In this document: piece after piece, positions 1 through 8,029 of the stretch
How positions within the stretch are numbered: the first letter of the stretch is position 1
Layout: each line of letters opens with the position of its first letter
Assembly (NCBI RefSeq): GCF_946407605.1
Contig: NZ_CAMJOS010000026.1
Span: forward strand, 1-50,497
Direction of reading: 5' to 3'
From: an uncultured Prevotella sp.
Lineage (GTDB): Bacteria > Bacteroidota > Bacteroidia > Bacteroidales > Bacteroidaceae
DNA length: 50,497 nucleotides
The notes under the pieces: generated by a model
What the model was told of the DNA's origin: nothing
What the model saw: the letters and a program-made list of their open reading frames with translations, nothing else
Databases searched by the model: none
Program-made: the position numbers and the translations under genes

Positions 1-7
1 TTGAAGC

Positions 8-50
8 GAAGCCCTGAGTCAGAAATGATTCAGGGCTTCTTTGTTTTTTT
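8..50 (+). terminator. Rho-independent terminator of an upstream gene outside the window
   Basis: The arms GAAGCCCTGA and TCAGGGCTTC pair, and the stem continues inward with a G-T wobble and TCA/TGA around a GAAA tetraloop. A T-rich tract ending in seven T follows. The T tract places it on the plus strand, so it probably ends a gene left of the window. The rest of 51-231 holds no gene I can see; a lone TACCTTTG lies at 50-57 without a -33 box. Confidence 0.8.
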
Positions 51-204
51 ACCTTTGTGTACCATTATTCCATACCTTTTTCAACAGAATTCCATAGGTC
101 TTAGCGTGTTTGTTTTTGTAACGTGTTTATTTTTAATGACTTACAGAAACGGATGGTTTTCGTATTTTCCATAGGCAACTGATACAACTTTGGAAAAAAC
201 TTTG

Positions 205-212
205 TAACTTTG
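205..212 (+). promoter_or_regulatory. Candidate -7 box (TAACTTTG) of the TPR regulator gene
   Basis: TAACTTTG matches the Bacteroidota TAnnTTTG -7 element and lies 19 nt before the ATG at 232. No TTTG sits at the usual 19-21 bp upstream; the nearest is at 189-192, only 12 bp away. The assignment rests on the -7 box and position alone. Confidence 0.5.
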
Positions 213-231
213 CAATCGAAAACCAATAGCT

Positions 232-1611
232 ATGCAGAAAAAGTCATTCTTCATATTAATAATAGGTGTGTTGCTGACGGCTTGCAGTCAGTCGCAACAG
301 GAGCCGCAGATGCCCTCGGCAGCACATTGCCTGGAGCAGGCTGAGGACGCTCTGGCCAATGACAGCATCCTGCAGGGAGAGACCTTACTACGTAAGACCA
401 TCCGCCTGGCTGAAGAGTCAGAAGATTGGCATACCAATTATATTGCCTATCAGCGATTGGCTGAAGCATTGGCGGAGAGCAACCCTGAGGAGGCTCTGCA
501 ACTGATGAAGAAAGCCCTGAGCATTTATGAGCAGCATCCTGACGATGAAAGCAATTACATCCTCCTGCTCGACTATGCTGGAACGTATGCCGCACAAGTG
601 GCATTTGTCAATGAGGGTACTTTCGACGAAGCACTCGACTACATCAATAAAGCCTACGACATAGCCAAGAAGGAACAGATGACTAACCTGATGGGTCTCA
701 CGCTCACCAGCCTCGCCAACATTGCCTGGGCACAGGATGATTATCGACAGTCCATAGACTATGCCCATCAGGCTATGGCTACTGGCGACACGCAGTCTGG
801 CACGCTTCAGGTGCTGGCTCGCAGCTACCTCTGTCTCAATATGCTCGACTCGGCAGAGACCGTCTATCGGCAGATGGAACCAGGCGATGATGTCCATCTG
901 GCATATATCGTACAGAGTCACCTTGCCAAGATAGCCCTTCGGCGATTGGGCGCCACAGCGGTGGAGGACAGTGTGGACGAAGCTTTCAATCAGATAGAGG
1001 ATATCTATTTCAAGGCCCTCGAACAGAAGGATCAGTACTATCAGGAGTCGCTGCGTCAGGAGATGGAGAACCAGCAGCTGGAATACCGTTCAAAGATGTA
1101 TGGCCGCACCCTCCTTATTGTTATCATTGCCTCGCTCTTCGTCATCGTGGCTATCGTGTTGATGGTAAGATACAGGATGCGGGCACAGCATCAGGAGAAA
1201 CGTCAGTTGCAACAGGAGGCTGAGCATCAGAAGACCCTGTTGCATCAGGCCAACGAGGTGGTGACATTCATGCAGCACTTCATCCTGGAACGTACAGAGG
1301 CGGTGAAGAAGCTCAACCAAAGTGGCGACTTGCTCATCTACCTCAGTCCCCACGAATGGAGCGAGATAGAACGAACGCTCAACGCCATCGACAACAATCG
1401 CTTTGCCAACCTCCGCGAGCAGTATCCCAACATGCAGGAAGACGACATCCGTTTGTGCTTGCTCACCCGTCTTGGCATCAGCAACCGCACCATTGGCAAC
1501 ATCTACTGCATCACCGTCTCTGCCGTCCAGCATCGCAAGCTCAAGCTGAAGAAGGACGTGTTCGGAGAAACCAATCCAGACATCACGCTGGAACAGATAC
1601 TATTAAGGTAA
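232..1611 (+). CDS. TPR-repeat, membrane-spanning HTH transcriptional regulator
   Basis: This is a 459-aa regulator of a type common in Bacteroidota. A signal-like N-terminus ends in a possible lipobox (LLTAC, Cys18). Helical TPR-type repeats cover about residues 30-265, a transmembrane helix lies near 292-313, and a coiled stretch follows. A C-terminal LuxR-like helix-turn-helix lies near 405-445 (LLTRLGISNRTIGNIYCI). The layout suggests a periplasmic TPR sensor signalling through the membrane to a cytoplasmic DNA-binding domain; this is inference from related proteins. It lies 36 bp before the first of a series of secreted proteins on the same strand, so control of that cluster is plausible. 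The ATG at 232 fits the signal peptide and the TAACTTTG box. The ligand and target sites are unknown. Confidence 0.8.
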   Translation: MQKKSFFILIIGVLLTACSQSQQEPQMPSAAHCLEQAEDALANDSILQGETLLRKTIRLAEESEDWHTNYIAYQRLAEALAESNPEEALQLMKKALSIYEQHPDDESNYILLLDYAGTYAAQVAFVNEGTFDEALDYINKAYDIAKKEQMTNLMGLTLTSLANIAWAQDDYRQSIDYAHQAMATGDTQSGTLQVLARSYLCLNMLDSAETVYRQMEPGDDVHLAYIVQSHLAKIALRRLGATAVEDSVDEAFNQIEDIYFKALEQKDQYYQESLRQEMENQQLEYRSKMYGRTLLIVIIASLFVIVAIVLMVRYRMRAQHQEKRQLQQEAEHQKTLLHQANEVVTFMQHFILERTEAVKKLNQSGDLLIYLSPHEWSEIERTLNAIDNNRFANLREQYPNMQEDDIRLCLLTRLGISNRTIGNIYCITVSAVQHRKLKLKKDVFGETNPDITLEQILLR

Positions 1612-1647
1612 TAAATAAGCATGCTAACAACTTAAAATCATAAGATT

Positions 1648-3789
1648 ATGAAAACAATAAAACTATTATTCCTATTCCTTCTTGGTGCGCTGCCCATGCA
1701 GTCACAGGAATCAGAAGATATCTTAAATAGCGTTGACTACATTCCATTTGTAGAGTTAGGCAAGCAGTGGCATGTGTTTGAGACTTCAGATCCGAACTCT
1801 ATTTATTATTTTGTAAGATACGAGATGTACGAAAATGTAGAGCGTAACGGCAAGACATACATACAGACATCCTGTTTTGAAGACATTTTGTGTACGATTC
1901 GAAAGGAAGGACTGTTTCGTGAGGAAAATCGTCGGGTGTATAAATATGATGAGACGACTGGCAGGGACGTCATGTTGTATGACTTCTCGCTCAAAGAGGG
2001 CGATACATTCACATACGAATTTGGTTTTGGCCAACCTACTAATTGTAAGGTATTGAAGCAAGGATGGTTGAACAACGGTCCCCAGATAGTATCTTCGAGT
2101 ATCCTCACATCAGCTGATACACTGGAATTTGAGTATCGCCGACTACACACATGGACAATTGGTCGTGATAACGGGGTGGGGGGATATGATGAGGTTACTA
2201 CTTGGGTAGAAGGTGTTGGGTCACTTGATAATATGTTTGGTTCCTTTGCTTCTGACGGAGTGAAGACGTATCTGGCTTACGTAGAAAGGAAAGATAACGA
2301 AACAAGCTATCAAAACGAATATCTGCCATTCATGTTTTATAACGCTTACGACTGGATGAGACACATTCATGGTTGCAATCTGCCAACTGGTGCAGAAGAC
2401 AATTCAGAAGACGACGGGCATCATAAACTTACTTACGAATTAGAAGGTGACCGTCTGCATGTCTATGGAAATGCTTTTACCCAATGTGGACCAAATCACT
2501 ATGCAATTTTCTACGAGAGCAAAACTGATGACCCGTTGGTCAACAAAATTGAATTCGTAATAAAAGAAGTGGAACCATTAGCTGATTGTATGGCCCTCCA
2601 TGCTACCAACTTCTATGTTCCAGGCTTCAACCCTAACATGAACTATATCGTGGTAGACAATCAAGGCGAGGAACATCTAGTCATTAACAAGACGCCACAA
2701 AGAGCATATCGTCCAATGATTGAAGATGGGAAAGTTTGGAAGCTAGGAAACACGGCAAGTATTTCAGATAGTATTGTGCAGATTGTTGATTACTATTTCT
2801 TCGATGGCGACACAATTGTTGACGGAAAGAATTGTAAGCAGATGATGTGCCAACGATATGTCAGCCCAGATCATCCGGATTTTGACTATATGTCGCAACA
2901 GCCTTCCTTGAGTAAGGTGGGAGCTTGGTACGAAGAGAACCAGAAAGTTTATGTCTTTAATACAACTAACAATCAGTTTATGTTGATGTATGATTTCTCC
3001 GTCGATGCTGATGACACTCTGATGATTGGTAATAATGGTCCATACGTGATAGGACAAAAGCAGACAGGAGGCTTAAAAGGTTTCAAGGGCGTTTATAGAG
3101 ACATAACAGAGCTGTCGGATGAAGGCAACTACTTCTGTAACATCTGGCTGGAAGGCGTCGGAGGTATTGACGGACCTACCAGGAATGCCTCTCCTGAGGA
3201 CGTAGATCATGTGCCAGAGTTCCTGATGTCATGTAGTGTCGGCGATGAGGTCATCTACCTCAACGACGACTATGAGGACGGGGCCAGCATCGATGCTACA
3301 GGAGCCCGCAAGGACCGCTTTGACTTTGTGCATATCGTCAAGCCTAGACCTAAGGCACCGAGTAAGCAAGAGGAGAGCGATGCGAGCATTATGGCAAAGG
3401 CACCGAGTAAGGAGGCGGAAGAACCAATATATGGTGAATACAACGAGCTGCAGCTCGACATCAACCTCAATCCCCTTGCTGATGCCTATATGGTAAGTAT
3501 CACCAATGAGTCAGGCAAGGCCGTCTACGAGAAAGCCATCAACGCAGGCAGCATCGTGGGTCTGAACATCGACATCTCTGCCTACGCCAAGGGCCGTTAC
3601 ACCGTAACGATGGAGAATAGCCTTGAGTCCTTCACAGGCGAATTCGATGTGCAGACAACAGGAATAGAAGAGGTAACATATAATAAGGTGAAGGCCAGAA
3701 CTGACATCTTCAACCTCCAGGGCCGCCGCCTGAATACAGAGCCCAAGCATGGGGTGTATATCAAGAACGGAAAGAAGGTGGTGAAATAG
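1648..3789 (+). CDS. Secreted modular surface protein with DUF3244-like domain and C-terminal tail
   Basis: This 713-aa protein begins with a signal peptide (roughly residues 1-19, before QESED). It has two copies of an uncharacterised domain, near residues 35-215 and 354-530. Each copy has the signatures Y-DFS, a GDT-like motif and W-EGVG. A linker rich in K, P, S and E (about 560-600) follows, then a beta-rich segment resembling DUF3244 (about 600-675). The tail has the motifs DIFNLQGRRL and GVYIKNGKKVVK. Tails of this type are frequent on exported Prevotella proteins and may be a type IX secretion signal; that is inference. The second half is one of three near-identical modules in this cluster. 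Its function is unknown; surface attachment or glycan binding are guesses only. Confidence 0.75.
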   Translation: MKTIKLLFLFLLGALPMQSQESEDILNSVDYIPFVELGKQWHVFETSDPNSIYYFVRYEMYENVERNGKTYIQTSCFEDILCTIRKEGLFREENRRVYKYDETTGRDVMLYDFSLKEGDTFTYEFGFGQPTNCKVLKQGWLNNGPQIVSSSILTSADTLEFEYRRLHTWTIGRDNGVGGYDEVTTWVEGVGSLDNMFGSFASDGVKTYLAYVERKDNETSYQNEYLPFMFYNAYDWMRHIHGCNLPTGAEDNSEDDGHHKLTYELEGDRLHVYGNAFTQCGPNHYAIFYESKTDDPLVNKIEFVIKEVEPLADCMALHATNFYVPGFNPNMNYIVVDNQGEEHLVINKTPQRAYRPMIEDGKVWKLGNTASISDSIVQIVDYYFFDGDTIVDGKNCKQMMCQRYVSPDHPDFDYMSQQPSLSKVGAWYEENQKVYVFNTTNNQFMLMYDFSVDADDTLMIGNNGPYVIGQKQTGGLKGFKGVYRDITELSDEGNYFCNIWLEGVGGIDGPTRNASPEDVDHVPEFLMSCSVGDEVIYLNDDYEDGASIDATGARKDRFDFVHIVKPRPKAPSKQEESDASIMAKAPSKEAEEPIYGEYNELQLDINLNPLADAYMVSITNESGKAVYEKAINAGSIVGLNIDISAYAKGRYTVTMENSLESFTGEFDVQTTGIEEVTYNKVKARTDIFNLQGRRLNTEPKHGVYIKNGKKVVK
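2707..3789 (+). repeat. Copy 1 of the ~1.07-kb module repeat (3' half of the gene)
   Basis: This encodes residues 354-713 of its gene, starting at YRPMIEDGKVWK. It is repeated in the same orientation at 5784-6854 and 9224-10303. The first ~500 bp have diverged from the other copies. The last ~550 bp, from the VGDEVIYLND codons onward, are nearly identical at DNA level. Confidence 0.9.
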
Positions 3790-3848
3790 AAGAAATCTAT
3801 CAGTAATTGCGGTCAGAAAAAGATAGAAATAGATAAAAATTTGTAGAT

Positions 3849-6800
3849 ATGAGAAAATCAAGTTTGTTATTTCTGTTATTGATGCTGACAGGTTTCGCTT
3901 ATGGCGAGACGGTGGTTGGCGAGATGCTCCATGAAGGAACTGCGTGGGGGTATGCAGGTTATTGGACAGGGGATTCTTATACTATTAAGGGAACAAAAGC
4001 CATGAATGGCAAGACGTATGGTCTGCTTAATATGGAACGTCGTTCGTATGATGGAGCGAGGGCGATGGGACCTGAAGATCTTTCATGGTATCACGCCACC
4101 CTTGGCATCCGCGATGAAGGGGGAAAAATATATGTCAACAAGGAAGAGTATCTGAGCTTGCTGACGCAAGAAAACAGCTGGTCTTTAGTAGGTGAGGGTG
4201 AGCCTCTGCCGTATGAAGAAACGGTTGACGGCGAATTAGTGCTCTATGACTTTACTAAGAATGTGGGAGATGAGTATTGCCAGTTGACTGACGGCACTTC
4301 GCTGACGGTAACCAATGTGAGTGTGTTGACAACGGAGGATGGCATTTCTCGCCGCCGTCTGACACTGAGCAATGGCCTCGACCTGATAGAGGGCGTAGGG
4401 TGTACCAACTCACCAGGCTTTCTGCTGTATTGGCTGAACATAAAGCCCGATTGTAAAGAGAGAATGAGGAATGTTGGGTTGTTGACTTATTATGGCATAA
4501 GAGAGGAGGATGGCTCGCTTCAACGTATCTTATCCCGCGATTTTGATGCCACAATTAATGAGATGAATGGTAATCCCAACAAAATGCTGACACAAGGCCG
4601 CCGTTGGGTATATAACTATGACAATGGGGAGATGAAGGGCACACTGACCTATACTGTTGAGGGTGATACCTTGCTGCATGCATACAAGCGGGCCAAGGTC
4701 TATATGACATTGACGGACAACGAGACGAAGAATGTGGTACGCTCTGGCTATATCGGTGCTTTCAACGAGATATCAAATAGCCTCCACTTCCTGCCATCTG
4801 ACTCATCAGAAGCTGTGCCACTCTATGATTTTACCCAGCATTATCAATCTGTTTTTGAGTATAGCGGTATCTCACGTTTCGTGGTCAACGATGATTCTAT
4901 TATGGCAGGTAATGATAAGCTTCATAGGATTCAAATGTTGAACAAAAGGCGTTACGATCCTTTTCCTCTGGACAAGGACAGCCTATACTACTGGGTTGAG
5001 GGCGTCGGCAGTTCAAAGGGACTGCTGGAATACTGCGCAGGCACACTGATGGATAGCATTCAGTTCGTGGGATGCTATGATGGCGATATGTGTTTCTTCA
5101 CGAAAGAGGACTTTGAGAAAGAAGGCGACCGTCCTTCGCAATTCCGTGACAATCTAATGATAGGGCCGCTGTCCTATTGGGTTGAGCTGGGGCCAAAGAC
5201 GGCTACTGTGTTACATTCCGACAGCTATCAGACATTGAGCAACGTGGTAATCCCTTCCTCCGTAGAGCTATGGGGAATTGCTTGTACCGTGACAGCTATA
5301 AATGATGGCGCATTCTATGACTGTAATGCCATTACATCTGTCGAGATTTCGGAGGGAGTGGTTGAGATAGGAGAAGAAGCATTCCGTAAATGCGAAAGTA
5401 TAACTTCTCTTTCCCTGCCTTCAACGCTGGTTACAATCAAAGATGGAGGATTCTTCGGATTAAAGAGCCTGACATCTCTTGTCCTTCCTGAAAATCTCAA
5501 AACAATTGGAGGCTGGGCTTTCCAGACGTGTCTGAAATTAAAGGAGCTTGACATCCCTGCCAGTGTGGAAAGCATCGGCAGATATGCTTTTTCGCATTGC
5601 CAAAGCCTGGAGAACGTATATTGCCGTGCCACTACGCTACCTACTACTGATGAGACAATGCAGTTCCGTGACATAAACCCTGAAGCAGTTCTTCACGTAC
5701 CTGCCGCCTCAATAGAGGCTTACAAGAAGACAGCTCCATGGAGCAACTTCAAGTATATTGTTCCCATCGAGGATCAGAACAATTATCGCCCAATGATAGA
5801 AGATGGTAAGGTCTGGAAGGTGGGAAGCACTACTGGTATTTCGGATGGTGTTGTGAAGATGGTTGAGTACTACTACTTCGATGGCGACACAATCATCGAC
5901 GGAAGAACCTGCAAGCAGATGATGTGCCAACGATATGTCAGCCCAGATCATCCGGATTATGATGTTATGATACAAATTCCCTCCTTAAGAAATATTGGAG
6001 TTTGGTACGAAGAGGACAAGAAAGTGTATTTTTATAACGCACAGAACAAACAATATAGGATGATGTACGACTTCTCCCTCGAAGCCAATGAAACCTTCCT
6101 GATTGATGACTATTATTCCTATGTAATAGGGCCAAAGCAGACTGGTGGATTAGATGGCTTTAAGGGCGTTTATAGAGATGTCATGTGGTATGATGAAGAA
6201 GAACCCTATTACAATACCACTTGGTTGGAAGGTGTTGGAGGTATTGACGGTCCAACCGTAAATGTCTATTATGGAAAAGAAGGCCATGGGTTGTTCCTGA
6301 TGTCGTGTTCCGTTGGTGATGAGGTCATCTACCTCAACGATAAATATGAGGACGGGGCCAGCATCGATGCTGCAGGAGCCCGCAAGGACCGCTTCGACTT
6401 TGTGCATATCGTCAAGCCTAGACCTAAGGCACCGAGTAAGCAAGAGAAAATAATGGTTAAGGCTCCAATGAGGGAGGCGGAAGAACCAATATATGGTGAA
6501 TACAACGAGCTGCAGCTCGACATCAACCTCAATCCCCTTGCTGATGCCTATATGGTAAGTATCACCAATGAGTCAGGCAAGGCCGTCTACGAGAAAGCCA
6601 TCAACGCAGGCAGCATCGTGGGTCTGAACATCGACATCTCTGCCTACGCCAAGGGCCGTTACACCGTAACGATGGAGAATAGCCTTGAGTCCTTCACTGG
6701 CGAATTCGAAGTGCAGACAACTGGAATCACAGAGGTAACATATAATAATAAGGTGAAAATCAGAACTGACATCTTCAACCTCCAGGGCCAGCGATTTAGC

Positions 6801-6854
6801 TCCTTGCAGAAGGGTCTGAATATCGTTAATGGGCGTAAGGTTGTGGTGAAGTGA
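3849..6854 (+). CDS. BspA-like leucine-rich-repeat secreted protein with DUF3244-like C-terminus
   Basis: This is a 1001-aa exported protein. A signal peptide (about 1-19, ending near AYG) precedes two divergent copies of the W-EGVG domain (about 20-200 and 235-430). Five or six LRR_5 (BspA-type) repeats follow at about 470-640, with the pattern I-GAF-C-L-L-IP-S. Then comes the shared module (646 onward), the DUF3244-like domain and an altered tail (LQGQRFSS, ending NGRKVVVK). BspA-type LRRs mediate binding to host proteins, other bacteria or glycans in relatives. Here the LRR block looks inserted between domain copies, making the gene a mosaic of its neighbours. The ATG at 3849 is supported by the signal peptide. 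The exact partner is unknown. Confidence 0.8.
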   Translation: MRKSSLLFLLLMLTGFAYGETVVGEMLHEGTAWGYAGYWTGDSYTIKGTKAMNGKTYGLLNMERRSYDGARAMGPEDLSWYHATLGIRDEGGKIYVNKEEYLSLLTQENSWSLVGEGEPLPYEETVDGELVLYDFTKNVGDEYCQLTDGTSLTVTNVSVLTTEDGISRRRLTLSNGLDLIEGVGCTNSPGFLLYWLNIKPDCKERMRNVGLLTYYGIREEDGSLQRILSRDFDATINEMNGNPNKMLTQGRRWVYNYDNGEMKGTLTYTVEGDTLLHAYKRAKVYMTLTDNETKNVVRSGYIGAFNEISNSLHFLPSDSSEAVPLYDFTQHYQSVFEYSGISRFVVNDDSIMAGNDKLHRIQMLNKRRYDPFPLDKDSLYYWVEGVGSSKGLLEYCAGTLMDSIQFVGCYDGDMCFFTKEDFEKEGDRPSQFRDNLMIGPLSYWVELGPKTATVLHSDSYQTLSNVVIPSSVELWGIACTVTAINDGAFYDCNAITSVEISEGVVEIGEEAFRKCESITSLSLPSTLVTIKDGGFFGLKSLTSLVLPENLKTIGGWAFQTCLKLKELDIPASVESIGRYAFSHCQSLENVYCRATTLPTTDETMQFRDINPEAVLHVPAASIEAYKKTAPWSNFKYIVPIEDQNNYRPMIEDGKVWKVGSTTGISDGVVKMVEYYYFDGDTIIDGRTCKQMMCQRYVSPDHPDYDVMIQIPSLRNIGVWYEEDKKVYFYNAQNKQYRMMYDFSLEANETFLIDDYYSYVIGPKQTGGLDGFKGVYRDVMWYDEEEPYYNTTWLEGVGGIDGPTVNVYYGKEGHGLFLMSCSVGDEVIYLNDKYEDGASIDAAGARKDRFDFVHIVKPRPKAPSKQEKIMVKAPMREAEEPIYGEYNELQLDINLNPLADAYMVSITNESGKAVYEKAINAGSIVGLNIDISAYAKGRYTVTMENSLESFTGEFEVQTTGITEVTYNNKVKIRTDIFNLQGQRFSSLQKGLNIVNGRKVVVK
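5784..6854 (+). repeat. Copy 2 of the ~1.07-kb module repeat
   Basis: This encodes residues 646-1001 of the LRR protein. It is nearly identical in DNA to 9224-10303 and differs mainly in a shorter KPRPKAPSKQE linker and in the last ~60 bp encoding the tail. Confidence 0.9.
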
Positions 6855-6857
6855 AAA

Positions 6858-6911
6858 TAATCAAGAGCGCTCGGCTCTGCCGCTTTCACAAAGCGTAGCG
6901 ACTGAAAGAGC
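6858..6911 (+). repeat. Dispersed 3'-flank repeat element, copy 1
   Basis: This ~50-bp element begins 3 bp after the stop codon at 6852-6854. It contains the palindrome GAGCGCTC and the inverted arms CTTTCA/TGAAAG around AAGCGTAGCG. A second copy, clearly homologous with a few mismatches, follows the stop codon of the gene ending at 11434. Confidence 0.75.
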
Positions 6912-6943
6912 ATTGAATCTACATGATTAGTAAAAATAGTTAT

Positions 6944-7981
6944 ATGAAAAAGTATTTATTTCTTTTGATAGTGACAGGAGCATTGGTGGGATGCTCGCCC
7001 CAGGTAACATCGGAACTAGTGACGGAAGGGCTTTCGCCCCAGCCAACGAACAAGGTGATGATTGTTGGTGAGGGTGAGAGCACAGGGGATATGCAGACCA
7101 TAGGACAGGTGACGGTTGACGGAAAGACGGAGTCGGTGAAGAGCCAGTATGGTAAGATGCTGGGCCTGGCCGTCAGGGAAACGGCACAGAAGGGCGGCAA
7201 CATGCTGGTGGTGGACAACAGCGCGATAGACAAGAACCTGCTGAAGGGCACGATGGGCCACACCGATGGCAAGGTGATAGACTCGCTGACCCTCTCAGTG
7301 AAGAGAATAGACGAGTTGAAAGCTCATCTATGGGGCAAGCCTACAACCGTCAACACAGCAGCGACAAAGACCGACAAAACGGAGACCGATATCCCTGATG
7401 CTGCGACAGCAGAAGCAGAAAGCACCAGCTGGCAGCAGGAAGAGGAGTCGCAGGGCATTATATTCAAACTCGGCTTTGGACCTATGTGGACTACCTCGAA
7501 GCTTTATCTGAGCAAAGATGCTAAGAACTATGTCTCAGACCAGCGTGGCTATGCCATCAACCTGTCAATAGCCTATACAGGAAAGAAGATATATGGCTTC
7601 GGTGCCGACTTTTATGGTAGCCGTACGGAGATTGAGATTCCCGATAATTTCATGTACATCGGAAATAAACCCGATTACATCATGATGTATCTCGGCCCCA
7701 GCGCCCTTATTGGTGGCAATATCACTCCTTGGTTGCGCCTTGATGCATCGTTGGGTTTAGGTCTGGCTTATTATCACGATGACGGCCAGAACGAAATCGG
7801 ATTTGGATCGAGAATGACTGTGGGAATGGAGATTATGGTGACAAAGACGTTGGGCATCGGTATCGACGGTGTGCGTCAACGTAGCGTCTTCTCTAAACCT
7901 GATGGTTTTAAGCAGCCTGATAATGAGTCGTATGGCTTTGACCACTTGGGTGCCATGCTGACTGTCAGATTCCATTACTAA
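6944..7981 (+). CDS. Lipoprotein with N-terminal globular domain and C-terminal outer-membrane beta-barrel
   Basis: The start at 6944 (MKKYLF) is preferred over an in-frame ATG at 6923 because it begins a lipoprotein signal with lipobox LVGC (Cys17). That gives 345 aa. Residues ~30-125 form a small domain (VMIVGEGES, NMLVVDNSAID) resembling periplasmic lipoprotein domains I cannot name with certainty. A T/E-rich linker follows. From ~165 to the end, alternating aromatic and glycine-rich strands finish with TVRFHY, typical of an 8-stranded outer-membrane barrel with a terminal aromatic residue. It lies inside the surface-protein cluster and could be an accessory envelope protein. Its substrate and role are unknown. 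Confidence 0.7.
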   Translation: MKKYLFLLIVTGALVGCSPQVTSELVTEGLSPQPTNKVMIVGEGESTGDMQTIGQVTVDGKTESVKSQYGKMLGLAVRETAQKGGNMLVVDNSAIDKNLLKGTMGHTDGKVIDSLTLSVKRIDELKAHLWGKPTTVNTAATKTDKTETDIPDAATAEAESTSWQQEEESQGIIFKLGFGPMWTTSKLYLSKDAKNYVSDQRGYAINLSIAYTGKKIYGFGADFYGSRTEIEIPDNFMYIGNKPDYIMMYLGPSALIGGNITPWLRLDASLGLGLAYYHDDGQNEIGFGSRMTVGMEIMVTKTLGIGIDGVRQRSVFSKPDGFKQPDNESYGFDHLGAMLTVRFHY

Positions 7982-8029
7982 CCTCTTAATCCAGAATTAT
8001 CATCGCATCGAATAACTATAATATAAGTC

